Origin: Actinotalea alkalitolerans
GTDB taxonomy: Bacteria; Actinomycetota; Actinomycetes; Actinomycetales; Cellulomonadaceae
Length of the DNA stretch: 64,000 nucleotides
NCBI RefSeq assembly: GCF_023369855.1
Contig: NZ_JAMBPP010000003.1
Location: forward strand, 62,001-126,000
Direction: 5' to 3'
The notes beneath the pieces are model-generated. The model did no database searches and was not told where the DNA came from. It worked only from the letters and a program-made list of their open reading frames with translations. Below, piece after piece: positions 45,601 to 54,494 of this stretch. Position 1 is the first letter of the stretch. Each line of letters opens with the position of its first letter. The position numbers and the translations under genes were made by a program.

Positions 45601-47656
45601 CGAACGCACCGAGGCCGAGCTGATGGGCACCGCACCCGACCGGCAGGCGAAGGACCTGGAGGGTGTCGCCGACGTGGTCCGACGGCACGGGCCGCTGACC
45701 GCACCCGAGATCGCGGCGCGCACCCGGCCCGAGACGCGCCACGGGCTCGAGGAGTGGCTGCGGTCGCTCGAGGGAGCACGCCGGCTGATCCGGGTGAGGG
45801 TGGTCGCGCGCACCGGGCCCGTCCCCGACCCGCACGGGACGGGAGACGAGACCGGCGCGGTGGTCGAGCACTGGGCCGCGGTGGAGGACGCAGGCCGGTT
45901 GCGTGACGCCCTCGGGGTCGCCCTCCCGGTGGGCATCCCCGAGGTCTTCACCGAGGTCGTGACCGATCCGCTGGGCGACCTCGTGCGTCGTCACGCACGC
46001 ACGCACGGGCCGTTCACCCCCGGACAGGTCGCGGGACGCCTGGGCCTGGGGGTGGCCGTGATCACCGAGGTGCTGCACCGGCTCGAGCAGGCCGGGGTGC
46101 TGGCATCAGGAAGGCTCCGGCCCGACTCGCTCGGCGGCACCGGAGAGGACTTCTGCGACGTCGAGGTGCTGCGCACCCTGCGACGTCGCTCGCTCGCGGC
46201 GTTGCGTGCCGAGGTCGAGCCGGTTCCTCAGCAGACCCTCGGTCTGTTCCTGCCGCGCTGGCAGGGCGTGGTCGAGATCTCCACGGCCGGCTCCGAGGGT
46301 GGGCGTTCCTCAGGTGGCCCGCACCGGACCGCCGCGCGGCTGCGCGGGGTGGACGGTGTGGCACGCGTGGTCGAGCAGCTCGCCGGGACCTCAGTTCCCG
46401 CCTCGGCGCTCGAGACCCACGTGCTGCCGTGCCGGGTGGTCGACTACCGACCCGAGATGCTCGACGAGCTGACCGCGGCGGGCGAGGTCCTGTGGGCCGG
46501 AGCCGGTGCGCTCACCGGTCGGGACGGGATGGTCGGGCTGCACCCCGTCGCGACCGCCGACCTGACCCTGCCCGCTCCGGCGCCCACACCGGCCGGGAGA
46601 GACGGGACCGGCGTCCACGAGCGCGTCCTGCAGGCCCTCGCGGGGGGTGGCGCGTACTTCCTCCACCAGCTGGCCGCCCGGGTGACCCAGGACGGTGCCG
46701 ACGGGTCACCACCACGGGGCACACCGGCTCAGCAGGAGATCCTGGACGCGGTGTGGGACCTCGTGTGGGCCGGGCACGTCACCAACGACGGCCTCGCCCC
46801 GCTGCGGGCACGGCTGGGCAGCGCACCGCTGACCGCGCACCGGACCCGGCGCCCCGTGCCGCGTGCCCGGCTCGGTCGTGCCGCGCTGTCCCTCAGGCCC
46901 GGGCCGTCCCGTCCCCTGCGAGGTGCCGACGCAGGCCTCGAGGCCGGCGGACGCTGGTCGTTGCTGCCGGCCCGTGAGGTCGACCCCACGCTGCGAGCCC
47001 ACGCGCTGGCCGCACAGCTGCTCGACCGTCACGGGGTGCTGACCCGTGCCGTCGCACCGGCCGAGGGCATTGCCGGGCAGTTCGGACCGGTGTACCGGGT
47101 CCTGGGTGCGCTCGAGGGCGCCGGTCAGGTACGACGCGGGTACTTCGTCGAGCACCTCGGCGGGTCGCAGTTCGCCCTGCCTGGTGCCGTCGACGAGCTC
47201 CGCGAGGACGCCCGCCCGCTCCAGGGCGAGACGCCCGCCGCCCCGCCGGTGGTCGTCGTGCTCGCTGCGACCGACCCTGCCAACCCCTACGGGGCGGCGC
47301 TGGCGTGGCCCGAGCCGTCGGGAGTGCCGTCGCCGTCGGTGCCGGCCGCGCGACACCGCCCGGGCCGCAAGGCGGGGGGTCTGGTCGTGCTGGTCAGCGG
47401 GGAGCTCGTGCTCTACGTCGAGCGCGGTGGGCGCACGCTTCTCTCCTTCACCACCCGGACGGGCGCGCTGCAGGCTGCCGCCGCAGGCCTCGGACGGGTC
47501 GCACGGACCGGGCGGCTGGGTCGACTCACGATCCGTCGGGTGGACGGCGCAGAGCTCCTCGACCGGGTCACCCTCGCCGGGCCTGTCGCACGCGCGCTGC
47601 TCGATGCAGGGTTCGCGCCGACACCCCGCGGCCTTCGTCTGCCGGACCAGGGGTGA
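42650..47656 (+). CDS. lhr: Lhr-family ATP-dependent DNA helicase
   Basis: A very large 1668-residue superfamily 2 helicase, the size of long mycobacterial Lhr. Walker A PTGSGKT is at 53-59, a DEIH box in TVILDEIHAVAST, SATV as motif III and QRVGRAGHQVG as motif VI. A winged-helix and Lhr-specific beta-barrel follow to about residue 860, and the long C-terminal domain (about 870-1668) is characteristic. It translocates 3' to 5' on single-stranded DNA. The downstream nei2 starts 6 bases after its stop, so helicase and glycosylase are coexpressed. Confidence 0.93.
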   Translation: MTAAGPGHHPDALEGFSAPARSWFAGAFEAPTAAQAGAWSAVSAGDHALVVAPTGSGKTLAAFLWSLDRLLVEPPPDNPLLRCRVLYVSPLKALATDVERNLRSPLVGIRQAATRLGTTVPEVTVGVRTGDTPPAERRAFASRPPDILITTPESLFLVLTSAARAGLAGVRTVILDEIHAVASTKRGAHLALSLERLDALLEEHAGPAQRIGLSATVRPVESVAAFLGGARTVADRGRRVRVVQPPSTKRVEVEIVVPVPDLSDLRSATLVPGASPAPPAEEDLSGPAAASPPRPSIWPHVEERVVDLVATHTSTLVFTNSRRGAERLTARMNEVWAARQGQDVPDPGTLHPADVQAQSGAAAGIDTADAATVLARAHHGSMSRAERVRTESELKAGTLPAVVATSSLELGIDMGAVDLVVQVGSPPSVASGLQRVGRAGHQVGAVSRGVVFPTFRGDLVPAAVIADRMRRGEIEHLRVPANPLDVLAQQVVAMTAVDDWSVTDLARVVRRAAPFATLGEATLRAVLDMLAGRYPSEEFAELRPRIVWDRSTGMLTGRPGALRLAVTSGGTIPDRGLYGVFLASAAPTAVQDAAVMVDEERSGGRTRGGKRVGELDEEMVYESRVGDTFTLGSSTWRIEDITTDRVLVTPAPGVPGRLPFWKGDSPGRPAELGRAMGAWVRDLVATGHDAALSTARSAGLDPWAAENLVTYLQEQQEATGHVPDDVTLVVERFRDEIGDWRVVLHSPYGARVHAPWALVIAARLRERHGVDVSALHADDGIVLRLPDVVGSGGTWDLASGRWTQETTDAPGFDAADLLLEPDEVADAVRAELGGSAMFGARFREAAARALLLPRRRPDKRQPLWQQRQRAAQLLSVAAQFPDFPILLEAVRECLQDDFDVEALTRLMSDVAARRVRVVEVTTSSPSPFAQSLLFGYTAQFLYDGDAPLAERRAAALTLDPTLLSELLGQGGASQLADLLDPEAVERTEAELMGTAPDRQAKDLEGVADVVRRHGPLTAPEIAARTRPETRHGLEEWLRSLEGARRLIRVRVVARTGPVPDPHGTGDETGAVVEHWAAVEDAGRLRDALGVALPVGIPEVFTEVVTDPLGDLVRRHARTHGPFTPGQVAGRLGLGVAVITEVLHRLEQAGVLASGRLRPDSLGGTGEDFCDVEVLRTLRRRSLAALRAEVEPVPQQTLGLFLPRWQGVVEISTAGSEGGRSSGGPHRTAARLRGVDGVARVVEQLAGTSVPASALETHVLPCRVVDYRPEMLDELTAAGEVLWAGAGALTGRDGMVGLHPVATADLTLPAPAPTPAGRDGTGVHERVLQALAGGGAYFLHQLAARVTQDGADGSPPRGTPAQQEILDAVWDLVWAGHVTNDGLAPLRARLGSAPLTAHRTRRPVPRARLGRAALSLRPGPSRPLRGADAGLEAGGRWSLLPAREVDPTLRAHALAAQLLDRHGVLTRAVAPAEGIAGQFGPVYRVLGALEGAGQVRRGYFVEHLGGSQFALPGAVDELREDARPLQGETPAAPPVVVVLAATDPANPYGAALAWPEPSGVPSPSVPAARHRPGRKAGGLVVLVSGELVLYVERGGRTLLSFTTRTGALQAAAAGLGRVARTGRLGRLTIRRVDGAELLDRVTLAGPVARALLDAGFAPTPRGLRLPDQG

Positions 47657-47662
47657 GCCTCG

Positions 47663-48457
47663 ATGCCCGAGGGAGACATCCTGCGACGGACGGCCACTCG
47701 CCTGGAGGAAGCGCTCACCGGCACGGTGCTGGTCGGCGCGGAGCTGAGGTGGCCGGCCGCAGCCACGACCGACCTGCGCGGCCGCACGGTCCTGGGCACC
47801 GTGCCCTACGGCAAGCACCTCTTCACCCGGTTCGACGACGGGAGGACGCTGCACACCCACCTGCGGATGGAGGGATCCTGGCGGTTGGCGCTGACCGGGT
47901 CCTCCGCCGCCTCAGGTCGGGGTGGCTTCGTGCGAGCCGTGCTCGTCTCGTCGCGATGGACGGCGATCGGGGACCGCCTAGGGATGCTCGACGTCGTGGC
48001 GACCCGCGACGAGCACCTCCTGATCGGCCACCTCGGGCCGGACGTGCTCGCTCCGGAGTTCCCCACGAGCGGGATCCATGAAGCACTGGCCCGCCTTGCG
48101 TCGCGAGGTCCCGTCCCGATCGCCGAGGTGCTGCTCGACCAGACGGTCCTGGCCGGTATCGGGACCATCTACACGGCCGAGTCGCTCTTCTGGCGCAGGA
48201 TCTGGCCGTGGACCCCGGCAGACCACGTCACCGACCCGGCGAGCCTGCTCATGACGGCCCGCGACCTGATGGAGCGCTCGGTCCGGTCGACCTCCCCCAC
48301 CACGACCGGCGAGGGTGGTCGTGGCCGCACGAGCTGGGTCCACGGCCGCGCGGGTGCGCCCTGCAGGCGCTGCGGTTCGCCCGTCCGCGTCGGGGCAGCG
48401 CGCAGACCGCCGCAGGAGCGGCCGATCTTCTACTGCCCGGCGTGCCAGTCGGCTTGA
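47663..48457 (+). CDS. nei2: Fpg/Nei-family DNA glycosylase (Nei2-like)
   Basis: Removes oxidised bases from DNA and cleaves the abasic site. The 264-residue protein starts MPEGD with catalytic Pro2-Glu3, has Lys in YGKHLFTRF, the H2TH motif (LLDQTVLAGIGTIYTAESLFWRRI) and a C-terminal zinc finger with CRRCG and CPACQ. The ATG lies 6 bases after the lhr stop (AGCCTCG gap). lhr next to nei2 is a known actinobacterial pairing and points to a shared repair role. Confidence 0.93.
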   Translation: MPEGDILRRTATRLEEALTGTVLVGAELRWPAAATTDLRGRTVLGTVPYGKHLFTRFDDGRTLHTHLRMEGSWRLALTGSSAASGRGGFVRAVLVSSRWTAIGDRLGMLDVVATRDEHLLIGHLGPDVLAPEFPTSGIHEALARLASRGPVPIAEVLLDQTVLAGIGTIYTAESLFWRRIWPWTPADHVTDPASLLMTARDLMERSVRSTSPTTTGEGGRGRTSWVHGRAGAPCRRCGSPVRVGAARRPPQERPIFYCPACQSA

Positions 48458-48504
48458 GGAACCACGTGGCCGGGGAACGAGGTGCCGAGGTGTGCACCGC
48501 GAGA

Positions 48505-48532
48505 CGTCACGTCACCGGACCGGGACGTGACG
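48505..48532. terminator. Bidirectional terminator between nei2 and clgR
   Basis: CGTCACGTC and GACGTGACG form a perfect 9-base-pair stem around a 10-base loop (accggaccgg, itself able to pair). It lies midway between convergent genes. Confidence 0.75.
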
Positions 48533-48584
48533 GGCCCCGTCGGCCGATGCCCGCGAGAGCTCCGCAGGATCAGCCGGTGCGCGA

Positions 48585-48929
48585 TCAGCCGATGCGCGCG
48601 AGCTCGCCTCGTGAACCTCTCCACGCGGCACCCGGGCGAGGACCGCCAAGTGAGGCCGCAAGGTCCGCGGGGACCGTGTCGGGGATCAGCGGACCCTCGG
48701 CGACGGCGACCCGGTCGCTGACCTCACGCAGCACCACGGACAGCGGCACGTCGAGCGCCTCGCAGATCGAGCCCAGGAGCTCGGAGGAGGCTTCCTTCTG
48801 GCCGCGCTCGACCTCGCTGAGGTATCCCAGCGACACCCGTGCGGCGGAGGACACCTCGCGCAGGGTGCGGCCCTGGCGCTGGCGCGCGCCACGGAGGACG
48901 TCGCCGATCTCGTGCCTCAGGACGACCAT
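48585..48929 (-). CDS. clgR: Helix-turn-helix transcriptional regulator ClgR
   Basis: A 114-residue XRE-type regulator that in actinobacteria activates clp protease genes. The HTH is at about 5-60 ([44 protein letters not shown]). Its place after pgsA-cinA matches the actinobacterial order. A GGAGG ribosome binding site precedes the ATG at 48929. The C-terminus ends in RIG, not in the Ala-Ala degron reported for streptomycete ClgR. There are 161 bases between it and cinA; I see no convincing ClgR site there. Confidence 0.9.
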   Translation of the reverse strand: MVVLRHEIGDVLRGARQRQGRTLREVSSAARVSLGYLSEVERGQKEASSELLGSICEALDVPLSVVLREVSDRVAVAEGPLIPDTVPADLAASLGGPRPGAAWRGSRGELARIG

Positions 48930-49090
48930 GGGACGACCTCCTTCCTGCCTCGTCGGTTCTGCGCGGTTCCCGGGTGCGGTGTGACGGGGTGAGCCGGCAC
49001 CTGCACCTGGTCGGGACCCGGCGGGTGACCTACCGTACCCCGTCGGTCGAAGTGGTTCACGGGCGTTCCGCGGAGCTGCCCTGTTCATCG

Positions 49091-49648
49091 TCACGTCTGG
49101 TCCAACGCACCGGGCGTCGCGCCTGTTCCCCGGTTCCCTCCCCCGTCCCTGGCCCGGACCCGGCTCAGGGCCAGGGCAAGGGCCTCTCGGCAGGCGGCGG
49201 CGCGGATCTCGTCCCTGGTCGAGGGTGAGGCACCCGCTCCGGGTGCCAGCGAGACGACCTCCTCGGACAGGTCGTCCGCGACCGCCACGTAGACCGTGCC
49301 CGGCCGGTGCGCCCCCTGCGGGTCGGGCCCTGCGACCCCGGTGGTCGCCAACCCGTAGTCGGCACCCAGTCGCGCACGGACCCCCTGGGCCATCGCCACG
49401 GCGACCTCGGGGTGCACCGCGCCGTGCTCCTCCAGCAGTGCGTGCGGGACGTCCAGGAGCACCTCCTTGAGGTCCGTCGCGTAGGCCACCACACCACCTC
49501 GCAGCGCGCGCGAGGCACCGGGGACCTGGACCAGCGACGCCGTGAGGTCGCCACCCGTCAGCGACTCGGCCACGGCGATCGTCCGTCCCGCGGCCACCAG
49601 CAGCGAGAGGAGCTCGGTGGCGTCTGCGCGCCGGGCCCCCGGATTCAC
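49091..49648 (-). CDS. CinA C-terminal (nicotinamide-nucleotide amidohydrolase) domain protein
   Basis: A 185-residue single-domain protein of the CinA C-terminal family, which deamidates NMN (PncC-type). [36 protein letters not shown] and [11 protein letters not shown] are the conserved segments. GTG at 49648 overlaps the pgsA stop by 4 bases (GTGA); the frame extends further but into pgsA. The N-terminal molybdopterin-binding domain of full CinA is absent. The C-terminal tail is Arg/Gly-rich. Confidence 0.9.
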   Translation of the reverse strand: MNPGARRADATELLSLLVAAGRTIAVAESLTGGDLTASLVQVPGASRALRGGVVAYATDLKEVLLDVPHALLEEHGAVHPEVAVAMAQGVRARLGADYGLATTGVAGPDPQGAHRPGTVYVAVADDLSEEVVSLAPGAGASPSTRDEIRAAACREALALALSRVRARDGGGNRGTGATPGALDQT

Positions 49649-50217
49649 GCCGCTGCCCGACGCAGGGACCACCCTCGCCGCAGGTAGTCCACGCCCGTCA
49701 CCACGGTCATCACCACCGCAGCCCCCAGGACGACCCAGGCCAGCACGAGCACGAAGGCCGGCAGCTCGGCGAGCGGGAGCACGAAGAACCCGATGCCCAC
49801 CGACTGGAGCACCGTCTTGATCTTCCCGCCCCGGGATGCCGGGATCACGACGTAGCGCAGGACGGCGAAACGCATCGCGGTGATCCCGAGCTCACGGACG
49901 AGGATCACCACGGTCACCCACCAGGGGAGGTCGCCCAGGAAGGACAACGCGACCAACGTGCCGCCGATCAGCAGCTTGTCGGCGATGGGATCCACCAGCT
50001 TCCCCCAGTCGGTCACCTGGTCGAGCCGGCGCGCGAGATAGCCGTCGAGCCGGTCGGTACCCGCTGCCAGGGCGAAGACCGCTGCGGCGGCCCACCGCCG
50101 GGCCGGGTCCTGACCGCCGTCCACCAGGAGCATCGCCAGCACGACCGGGACCAGGGCGATGCGCCCCACGGTGACACCGTTGGCGATGTTCCACACGGAC
50201 GTCGCTGCTGAACCCAC
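49645..50217 (-). CDS. pgsA: CDP-diacylglycerol-glycerol-3-phosphate 3-phosphatidyltransferase
   Basis: A 190-residue membrane enzyme making phosphatidylglycerophosphate. The CDP-alcohol phosphotransferase motif reads [24 protein letters not shown], with all catalytic Asp residues. About five helices are predicted. GTG at 50217 follows TAGGGT (50224-50229, minus strand) by 6 bases, indicating leaderless transcription. cinA is coupled downstream. Confidence 0.93.
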   Translation of the reverse strand: MGSAATSVWNIANGVTVGRIALVPVVLAMLLVDGGQDPARRWAAAAVFALAAGTDRLDGYLARRLDQVTDWGKLVDPIADKLLIGGTLVALSFLGDLPWWVTVVILVRELGITAMRFAVLRYVVIPASRGGKIKTVLQSVGIGFFVLPLAELPAFVLVLAWVVLGAAVVMTVVTGVDYLRRGWSLRRAAA

Positions 50218-50354
50218 GTCACCACCCTACGGCGCCAGGTGGGCCGGACCGGCCCGTCCACGGGCTCGGCGTGCCGACACGCTCAGCGCTCGGGTCCGAG
50301 GCCCGGGGCTGAGGGCTCAGACCAGGGCGGGCGCCGCGCGATAGTCTCCGCGGT
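50218..50354. promoter_or_regulatory. Divergent leaderless promoters of pgsA and the CapA-like gene
   Basis: TAGGGT (50224-50229, minus) precedes pgsA by 6 bases and TAGTCT (50342-50347, plus) precedes the CapA-like GTG by 7. Nothing else stands out in the 137 bases. Confidence 0.55.
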
Positions 50355-51677
50355 GTGACGCGCCACGCCCGGCATGCGACCCGCCGCCCCGTCGGCCGGC
50401 TGCTGGTCGTGGGCGCACTGGTCGTGGCCACGGTCGCCGGGGGTGCAGCGGCCCTGTCGGGCCTCATCCCGTCGAGCCTCGCGACGGACGCCGTGCCGAG
50501 CGACACCCCGTCGGCCGAGGAGGTCCGTCCCACGGCGAGCCCCTCGCCCACACCGACCCCCACCCGACCTCCCGACGCCGAGTTCACGCTGGTCGCCGCG
50601 GGTGACGTGCTGCTGCACCAGCCTGTGCTGCGCTCGGCCCGGACCGCGGACGGCGGGTACGACTTCGGACCGCTCTTCGACCCGGTGGCACCATGGGTCG
50701 CCGGTGCCGACCTCGCGCTGTGCCACCTCGAGGTCCCGGTCGCCCCCGAGGGCACCACGCCGAGCGGCTACCCGATCTTCGGCGCGCCTCCCCAGATCGC
50801 CGCCTCGCTCGCCGCGAGCGGCTGGGACGGCTGCTCGACGGCCTCGAACCACAGCGTCGACCGGGGCGTCGCCGGCGTGGCGGCGACGCTGGACGCGCTC
50901 GACGCCGCAGGGCTCGGCCACGTGGGCACTGCTCGCACCGCCGTCGAGGGTGCCGCCCCCCAGGTGTACGTGCTGGAGCGCAGCGGCCAGACGCTGAGGA
51001 TCGCCCAGATCGCGGCGACCTACGGGACGAACGGGATGCCGGTACCGGCCGACGCCCCGTGGACCGTCGACCTCATCGACACCGACCGGCTCGTGGCGCA
51101 GGCACAGGCGGCTCGCGACGCCGGGGCCGACGTGGTGGTCGCCAGCGTCCACTGCTGCGTCGAGTACGTCTCCGAGGCCACCGAGGAGCAGGTCCGCATC
51201 GCGACGGTCCTGGCGGACTCGGGAGTGGTGGACCTCATGATCGGTCACCACGCGCACGTGCCCCAGCAGATCGACCGGCTGCCCGGAGGTCCTCTCGGCG
51301 AGGGGATGTGGGCGGCGTACGGGTTGGGCAACTTCATCTCCAACCAGGACGCCGAGTGCTGCAGCGCCCGGACCGACTCGGGGCTCCTGCTGAGCGCGTC
51401 GTTCCGCAAGCCCGTCGACGGTCCCGTCGCAGTCACCGACGTCGCGTGGACGGCGGTGACCGTCGACCGGCGCAACGGGCACCGCGTCGAGCCGCTCCCA
51501 CCGGCCCTGCGCAGCGGACAAGGCGTGGGCTCGCTGACCGCTGCCGAGGTCGAGGCCCGCCAGGCGCGGGTGGTCGAGGTCGTGGGCACGGTGGCCCGTG
51601 AGCGGGTCGAGCCTGCGCAGCCGAGCGGGCCTGGTCCGGTGGTCGAGCGCCGCCCGACGGGCGACGCCGCAGGCTGA
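50355..51677 (+). CDS. CapA-family metallophosphatase-like secreted protein
   Basis: A 440-residue protein with a signal anchor at about 14-36, a Pro/Thr-rich linker and a CapA/YwtB-like calcineurin-fold domain at about 75-400. Metal-binding motifs are GDVLLHQPV, CHLEVPV, SNHSVDRG and IGHHAHVPQQ. Related proteins act in poly-gamma-glutamate or cell-wall synthesis, but no cap genes are near. Six or so cysteines in the domain (CST, CCVEYV, ECCS) could form disulfides outside the cell. Start is GTG, leaderless. Convergent with ftsK. Confidence 0.87.
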   Translation: MTRHARHATRRPVGRLLVVGALVVATVAGGAAALSGLIPSSLATDAVPSDTPSAEEVRPTASPSPTPTPTRPPDAEFTLVAAGDVLLHQPVLRSARTADGGYDFGPLFDPVAPWVAGADLALCHLEVPVAPEGTTPSGYPIFGAPPQIAASLAASGWDGCSTASNHSVDRGVAGVAATLDALDAAGLGHVGTARTAVEGAAPQVYVLERSGQTLRIAQIAATYGTNGMPVPADAPWTVDLIDTDRLVAQAQAARDAGADVVVASVHCCVEYVSEATEEQVRIATVLADSGVVDLMIGHHAHVPQQIDRLPGGPLGEGMWAAYGLGNFISNQDAECCSARTDSGLLLSASFRKPVDGPVAVTDVAWTAVTVDRRNGHRVEPLPPALRSGQGVGSLTAAEVEARQARVVEVVGTVARERVEPAQPSGPGPVVERRPTGDAAG

Positions 51678-51691
51678 CGGCCACAGGGCCA

Positions 51692-51711
51692 GCGACCCGG
51701 GCTCCGGTCGC
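51692..51711. terminator. Possible terminator between the CapA-like gene and ftsK
   Basis: GCGAC(C)CGG pairs with CCGGTCGC around a three-base loop with one bulged base, in the 76-base gap between convergent genes. Confidence 0.45.
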
Positions 51712-51753
51712 ACGGACCGTCACGGACGCCGCCGTGGATCGGTGACCTCACCG

Positions 51754-54423
51754 TCAGCGGGCGGTGTCCCACTCCCCGTCGGGGTCGGCGTCGTCGTCCC
51801 CCGAGTCCTGGTCGAAGGCGGACTGCGCACCCGGGTCGGGCTCGCCGCGGAGCATCGCCAGCGTGCCGGGCAGGTCGTCGGGCTGGACCATGACCTCCCG
51901 GGCCTTGGAGCCCTCCGACGGTCCCACGATCTCCCGCGACTCGAGCAGGTCCATGAGCCGCCCGGCCTTGGCGAAGCCGACCCGCAGCTTGCGCTGCAGC
52001 ATCGAGGTCGAGCCGAACTGGGTGGTCACCACGAGCTCGGCCGCCTGGAGCAGCAGGTCGAGGTCGTCGCCGATGTCCTCGTCGACCTGCTTCTTGGTCG
52101 CCGTGACGGTCACGTCCTCCCGATAGCTCGGTGCGGACTGCGACTTGACGTGCTCGACGACGGCGTGGATCTCGCTCTCGGTGACCCACGCGCCCTGCAC
52201 GCGCATCGGCTTGGCAGCGCCCATCGGCAGGAAGAGCGCATCGCCCTGACCGATGAGCTTCTCCGCCCCCGGCTGGTCCAGGACGACCCGGGAGTCGGTG
52301 AGCGACGAGGTCGCGAAGGCGAGCCGTGAGGGCACGTTCGCCTTGATCAGCCCGGTCACCACGTCGACGCTTGGCCGCTGGGTGGCCAGCACCAGGTGGA
52401 TCCCCGCTGCCCGTGCGAGCTGGGTGATGCGCTGGATCGAGGCCTCGACGTCCCGCGGGGCGACCATCATGAGGTCGGCGAGCTCGTCGACGATGACCAG
52501 GAGGTAGGGGTACGGGGAGATCTTCCGCTCGCTGCCGGGCAGCGGCTTGACCTTGCCCGAGCGGACGCCGGCGTTGAAGTCGTCGATGTGCTTGTACCCG
52601 AACATCGCGAGGTCGTCGTAGCGCGACTCCATCTCACGCACGACCCACTCGAGGGCCTCGGCGGCCTTCTTGGGGTTGGTGATGATCGGCGTGATGAGGT
52701 GCGGGATGCCCTCGTACAGGGTGAGCTCGACGCGCTTGGGGTCGACCAGGACCATCCGGACCTCGTCGGGGGTCGAGCGCATCAGGATCGAGGTGATCAT
52801 CGAGTTCACGAAGCTCGACTTGCCTGCGCCGGTCGCGCCGGCCACGAGCAGGTGGGGCATCTTCGCCAGGTTGGCGACGACGTAACCACCTTCGACGTCC
52901 TTGCCGACCCCGATCACCATCGGGTGCTCGCTGCGGCGCGCGGCCGACGAGCGCAGCACGTCGCCCAGCGAGACCGTCTCGCGGTCGGTGTTGGGGATCT
53001 CGATGCCGATCGCCGACTTGCCGGGGATCGGCGAGAGGATGCGCACGTCGGCGCTCGCCACGGCGTAGGAGATGTTGCGGCTCAGGGCCGTGACCCGCTC
53101 GACCTTGGTCCCCGCGCCCAGCTCGACCTCGTACCGGGTGACCGTCGGGCCCCGGCTGAACCCGGTGACCTGGGCGTCGACGTCGAAGCTGTCGAGCACC
53201 GTGGTCAGGGCCTCGACCACCCGGTCGTTGGCCGCCGAACGGACCTTGTGCGGCGCGCCCTTCGCGAGCACCTGCTCCGAGGGAAGGATGTAGACGACGT
53301 CGCCGTCGAGCATCGGCTGCTCGCCGCGCGGGACCCCACGCGTGGGCGGCGCCACCAGGTCGGTGCCCGGCGCGCCGGGGAGCACCGAGGTCACGACCTC
53401 GTCGGCCGGGTCCGGGACACCGACCTGCGCCGCAGGAAGGACCTCGGTCGCGCCGGCGTCCGTCACCGGGGGGTGGGCCGGCTCGGTCAGCGCCGCTCGC
53501 TCGAAGGCCTCGTCGCCCGCGAAGCCCTCGGTGTCCACCTCGGGGACCTGCGTCGCCCGAGGCTTGCGCAGGCGCTTGAGCCCACGGCGCGCCGCCGACC
53601 CCTCTTCCTCCTGCTGCTGGGCCAGGGTCGGCAGGTCGGCGAGACTCTCGTCGTCGGCCGGCGGCGCATCGTCCCGCCCGCCGGTGAGCCGGTGGTACCC
53701 GCTGCGCAGCCGGGTCCCGATCTGATGCACGGGTGTCGCGGTGATCACCAGGACCCCGAAGAAGGCCAGCATCACCAGGAGCGGGACGGTGACCCACACG
53801 GTCAGGAGGTGCTCGAGCGGGGTCGCGACCAGGTAGCCGATCACCCCGCCGGCGGCACGCACCGCCTCGAGGTCCTCGCTCGGCGAGGGGAGCCCGGCCG
53901 GGAGGTGCACCAGCCCGCAGACCGCGAGCAGGACGGCGGTCAGACCGATCCCCATGCGTGAGTTGGCCTGAGCCCGGTCGGGGTGGCGCATGAGTCGTAC
54001 CGCGACACCGAGCAGCAGCAACGGTACGACGACGCCGACCACGCCGAAGGTGCCGGCCACCACGGCATGGATCCCGTCGCCGGCGGCGCCCGACAGGCCC
54101 CACCACTCGCGTGCGGCGATGATCACCGCGAGACCCACGAGCGTGAAGGCGATGCCGTCGCGTCGGTGGGCCGGGTCGAGATCCCGGGCACTGCGTCCCA
54201 GCCGCCGTGCCGTACCACCCACGAGGTGCGCCGAGCCCATCCATGCCCCTCGCACCATCCGCACCGGGAGCGATCGCGGCCGGGGCGGGGGCTCGGCCTT
54301 GGCCCCACGACCGGCCGGACGCGACGAACCGCCACCTCGGGGGGCCGACGCCCGGGCGGCCGAGGATCTGTTCGAGGTGCTGCGTCCGGAGGCGCTCCGG
54401 GGCTCTGAGGTGCGGGTCGCCAT
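51754..54423 (-). CDS. ftsK: DNA translocase FtsK/SpoIIIE
   Basis: Pumps DNA during septation and positions it for dimer resolution. The 889-residue protein has a disordered basic N-terminus, about four membrane helices (about 85-265), an acidic linker and the motor domain with Walker A GATGAGKSS, VDPKRVELTLYEG and a Walker B-like LVIVDELADLMM. A C-terminal gamma winged helix (STSMLQRKLRVGFAKAGRLMDLLE) binds KOPS-type sites. ATG at 54423 is supported by TACCGT 7 bases upstream; longer frames would extend into the neighbouring gene. Confidence 0.94.
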   Translation of the reverse strand: MATRTSEPRSASGRSTSNRSSAARASAPRGGGSSRPAGRGAKAEPPPRPRSLPVRMVRGAWMGSAHLVGGTARRLGRSARDLDPAHRRDGIAFTLVGLAVIIAAREWWGLSGAAGDGIHAVVAGTFGVVGVVVPLLLLGVAVRLMRHPDRAQANSRMGIGLTAVLLAVCGLVHLPAGLPSPSEDLEAVRAAGGVIGYLVATPLEHLLTVWVTVPLLVMLAFFGVLVITATPVHQIGTRLRSGYHRLTGGRDDAPPADDESLADLPTLAQQQEEEGSAARRGLKRLRKPRATQVPEVDTEGFAGDEAFERAALTEPAHPPVTDAGATEVLPAAQVGVPDPADEVVTSVLPGAPGTDLVAPPTRGVPRGEQPMLDGDVVYILPSEQVLAKGAPHKVRSAANDRVVEALTTVLDSFDVDAQVTGFSRGPTVTRYEVELGAGTKVERVTALSRNISYAVASADVRILSPIPGKSAIGIEIPNTDRETVSLGDVLRSSAARRSEHPMVIGVGKDVEGGYVVANLAKMPHLLVAGATGAGKSSFVNSMITSILMRSTPDEVRMVLVDPKRVELTLYEGIPHLITPIITNPKKAAEALEWVVREMESRYDDLAMFGYKHIDDFNAGVRSGKVKPLPGSERKISPYPYLLVIVDELADLMMVAPRDVEASIQRITQLARAAGIHLVLATQRPSVDVVTGLIKANVPSRLAFATSSLTDSRVVLDQPGAEKLIGQGDALFLPMGAAKPMRVQGAWVTESEIHAVVEHVKSQSAPSYREDVTVTATKKQVDEDIGDDLDLLLQAAELVVTTQFGSTSMLQRKLRVGFAKAGRLMDLLESREIVGPSEGSKAREVMVQPDDLPGTLAMLRGEPDPGAQSAFDQDSGDDDADPDGEWDTAR

Positions 54424-54494
54424 GCTCGACACGGTACCTGGCGCAGCAGCCCAGACCGGGGAGGCTGCACCGCGACGGTGGGCCGGGGGGCAGC

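Noticed and set aside
49649-49672. Longer cinA start at 49672
   Set aside because: It would overlap pgsA by 28 bases, whereas GTG at 49648 gives the typical 4-base coupling.
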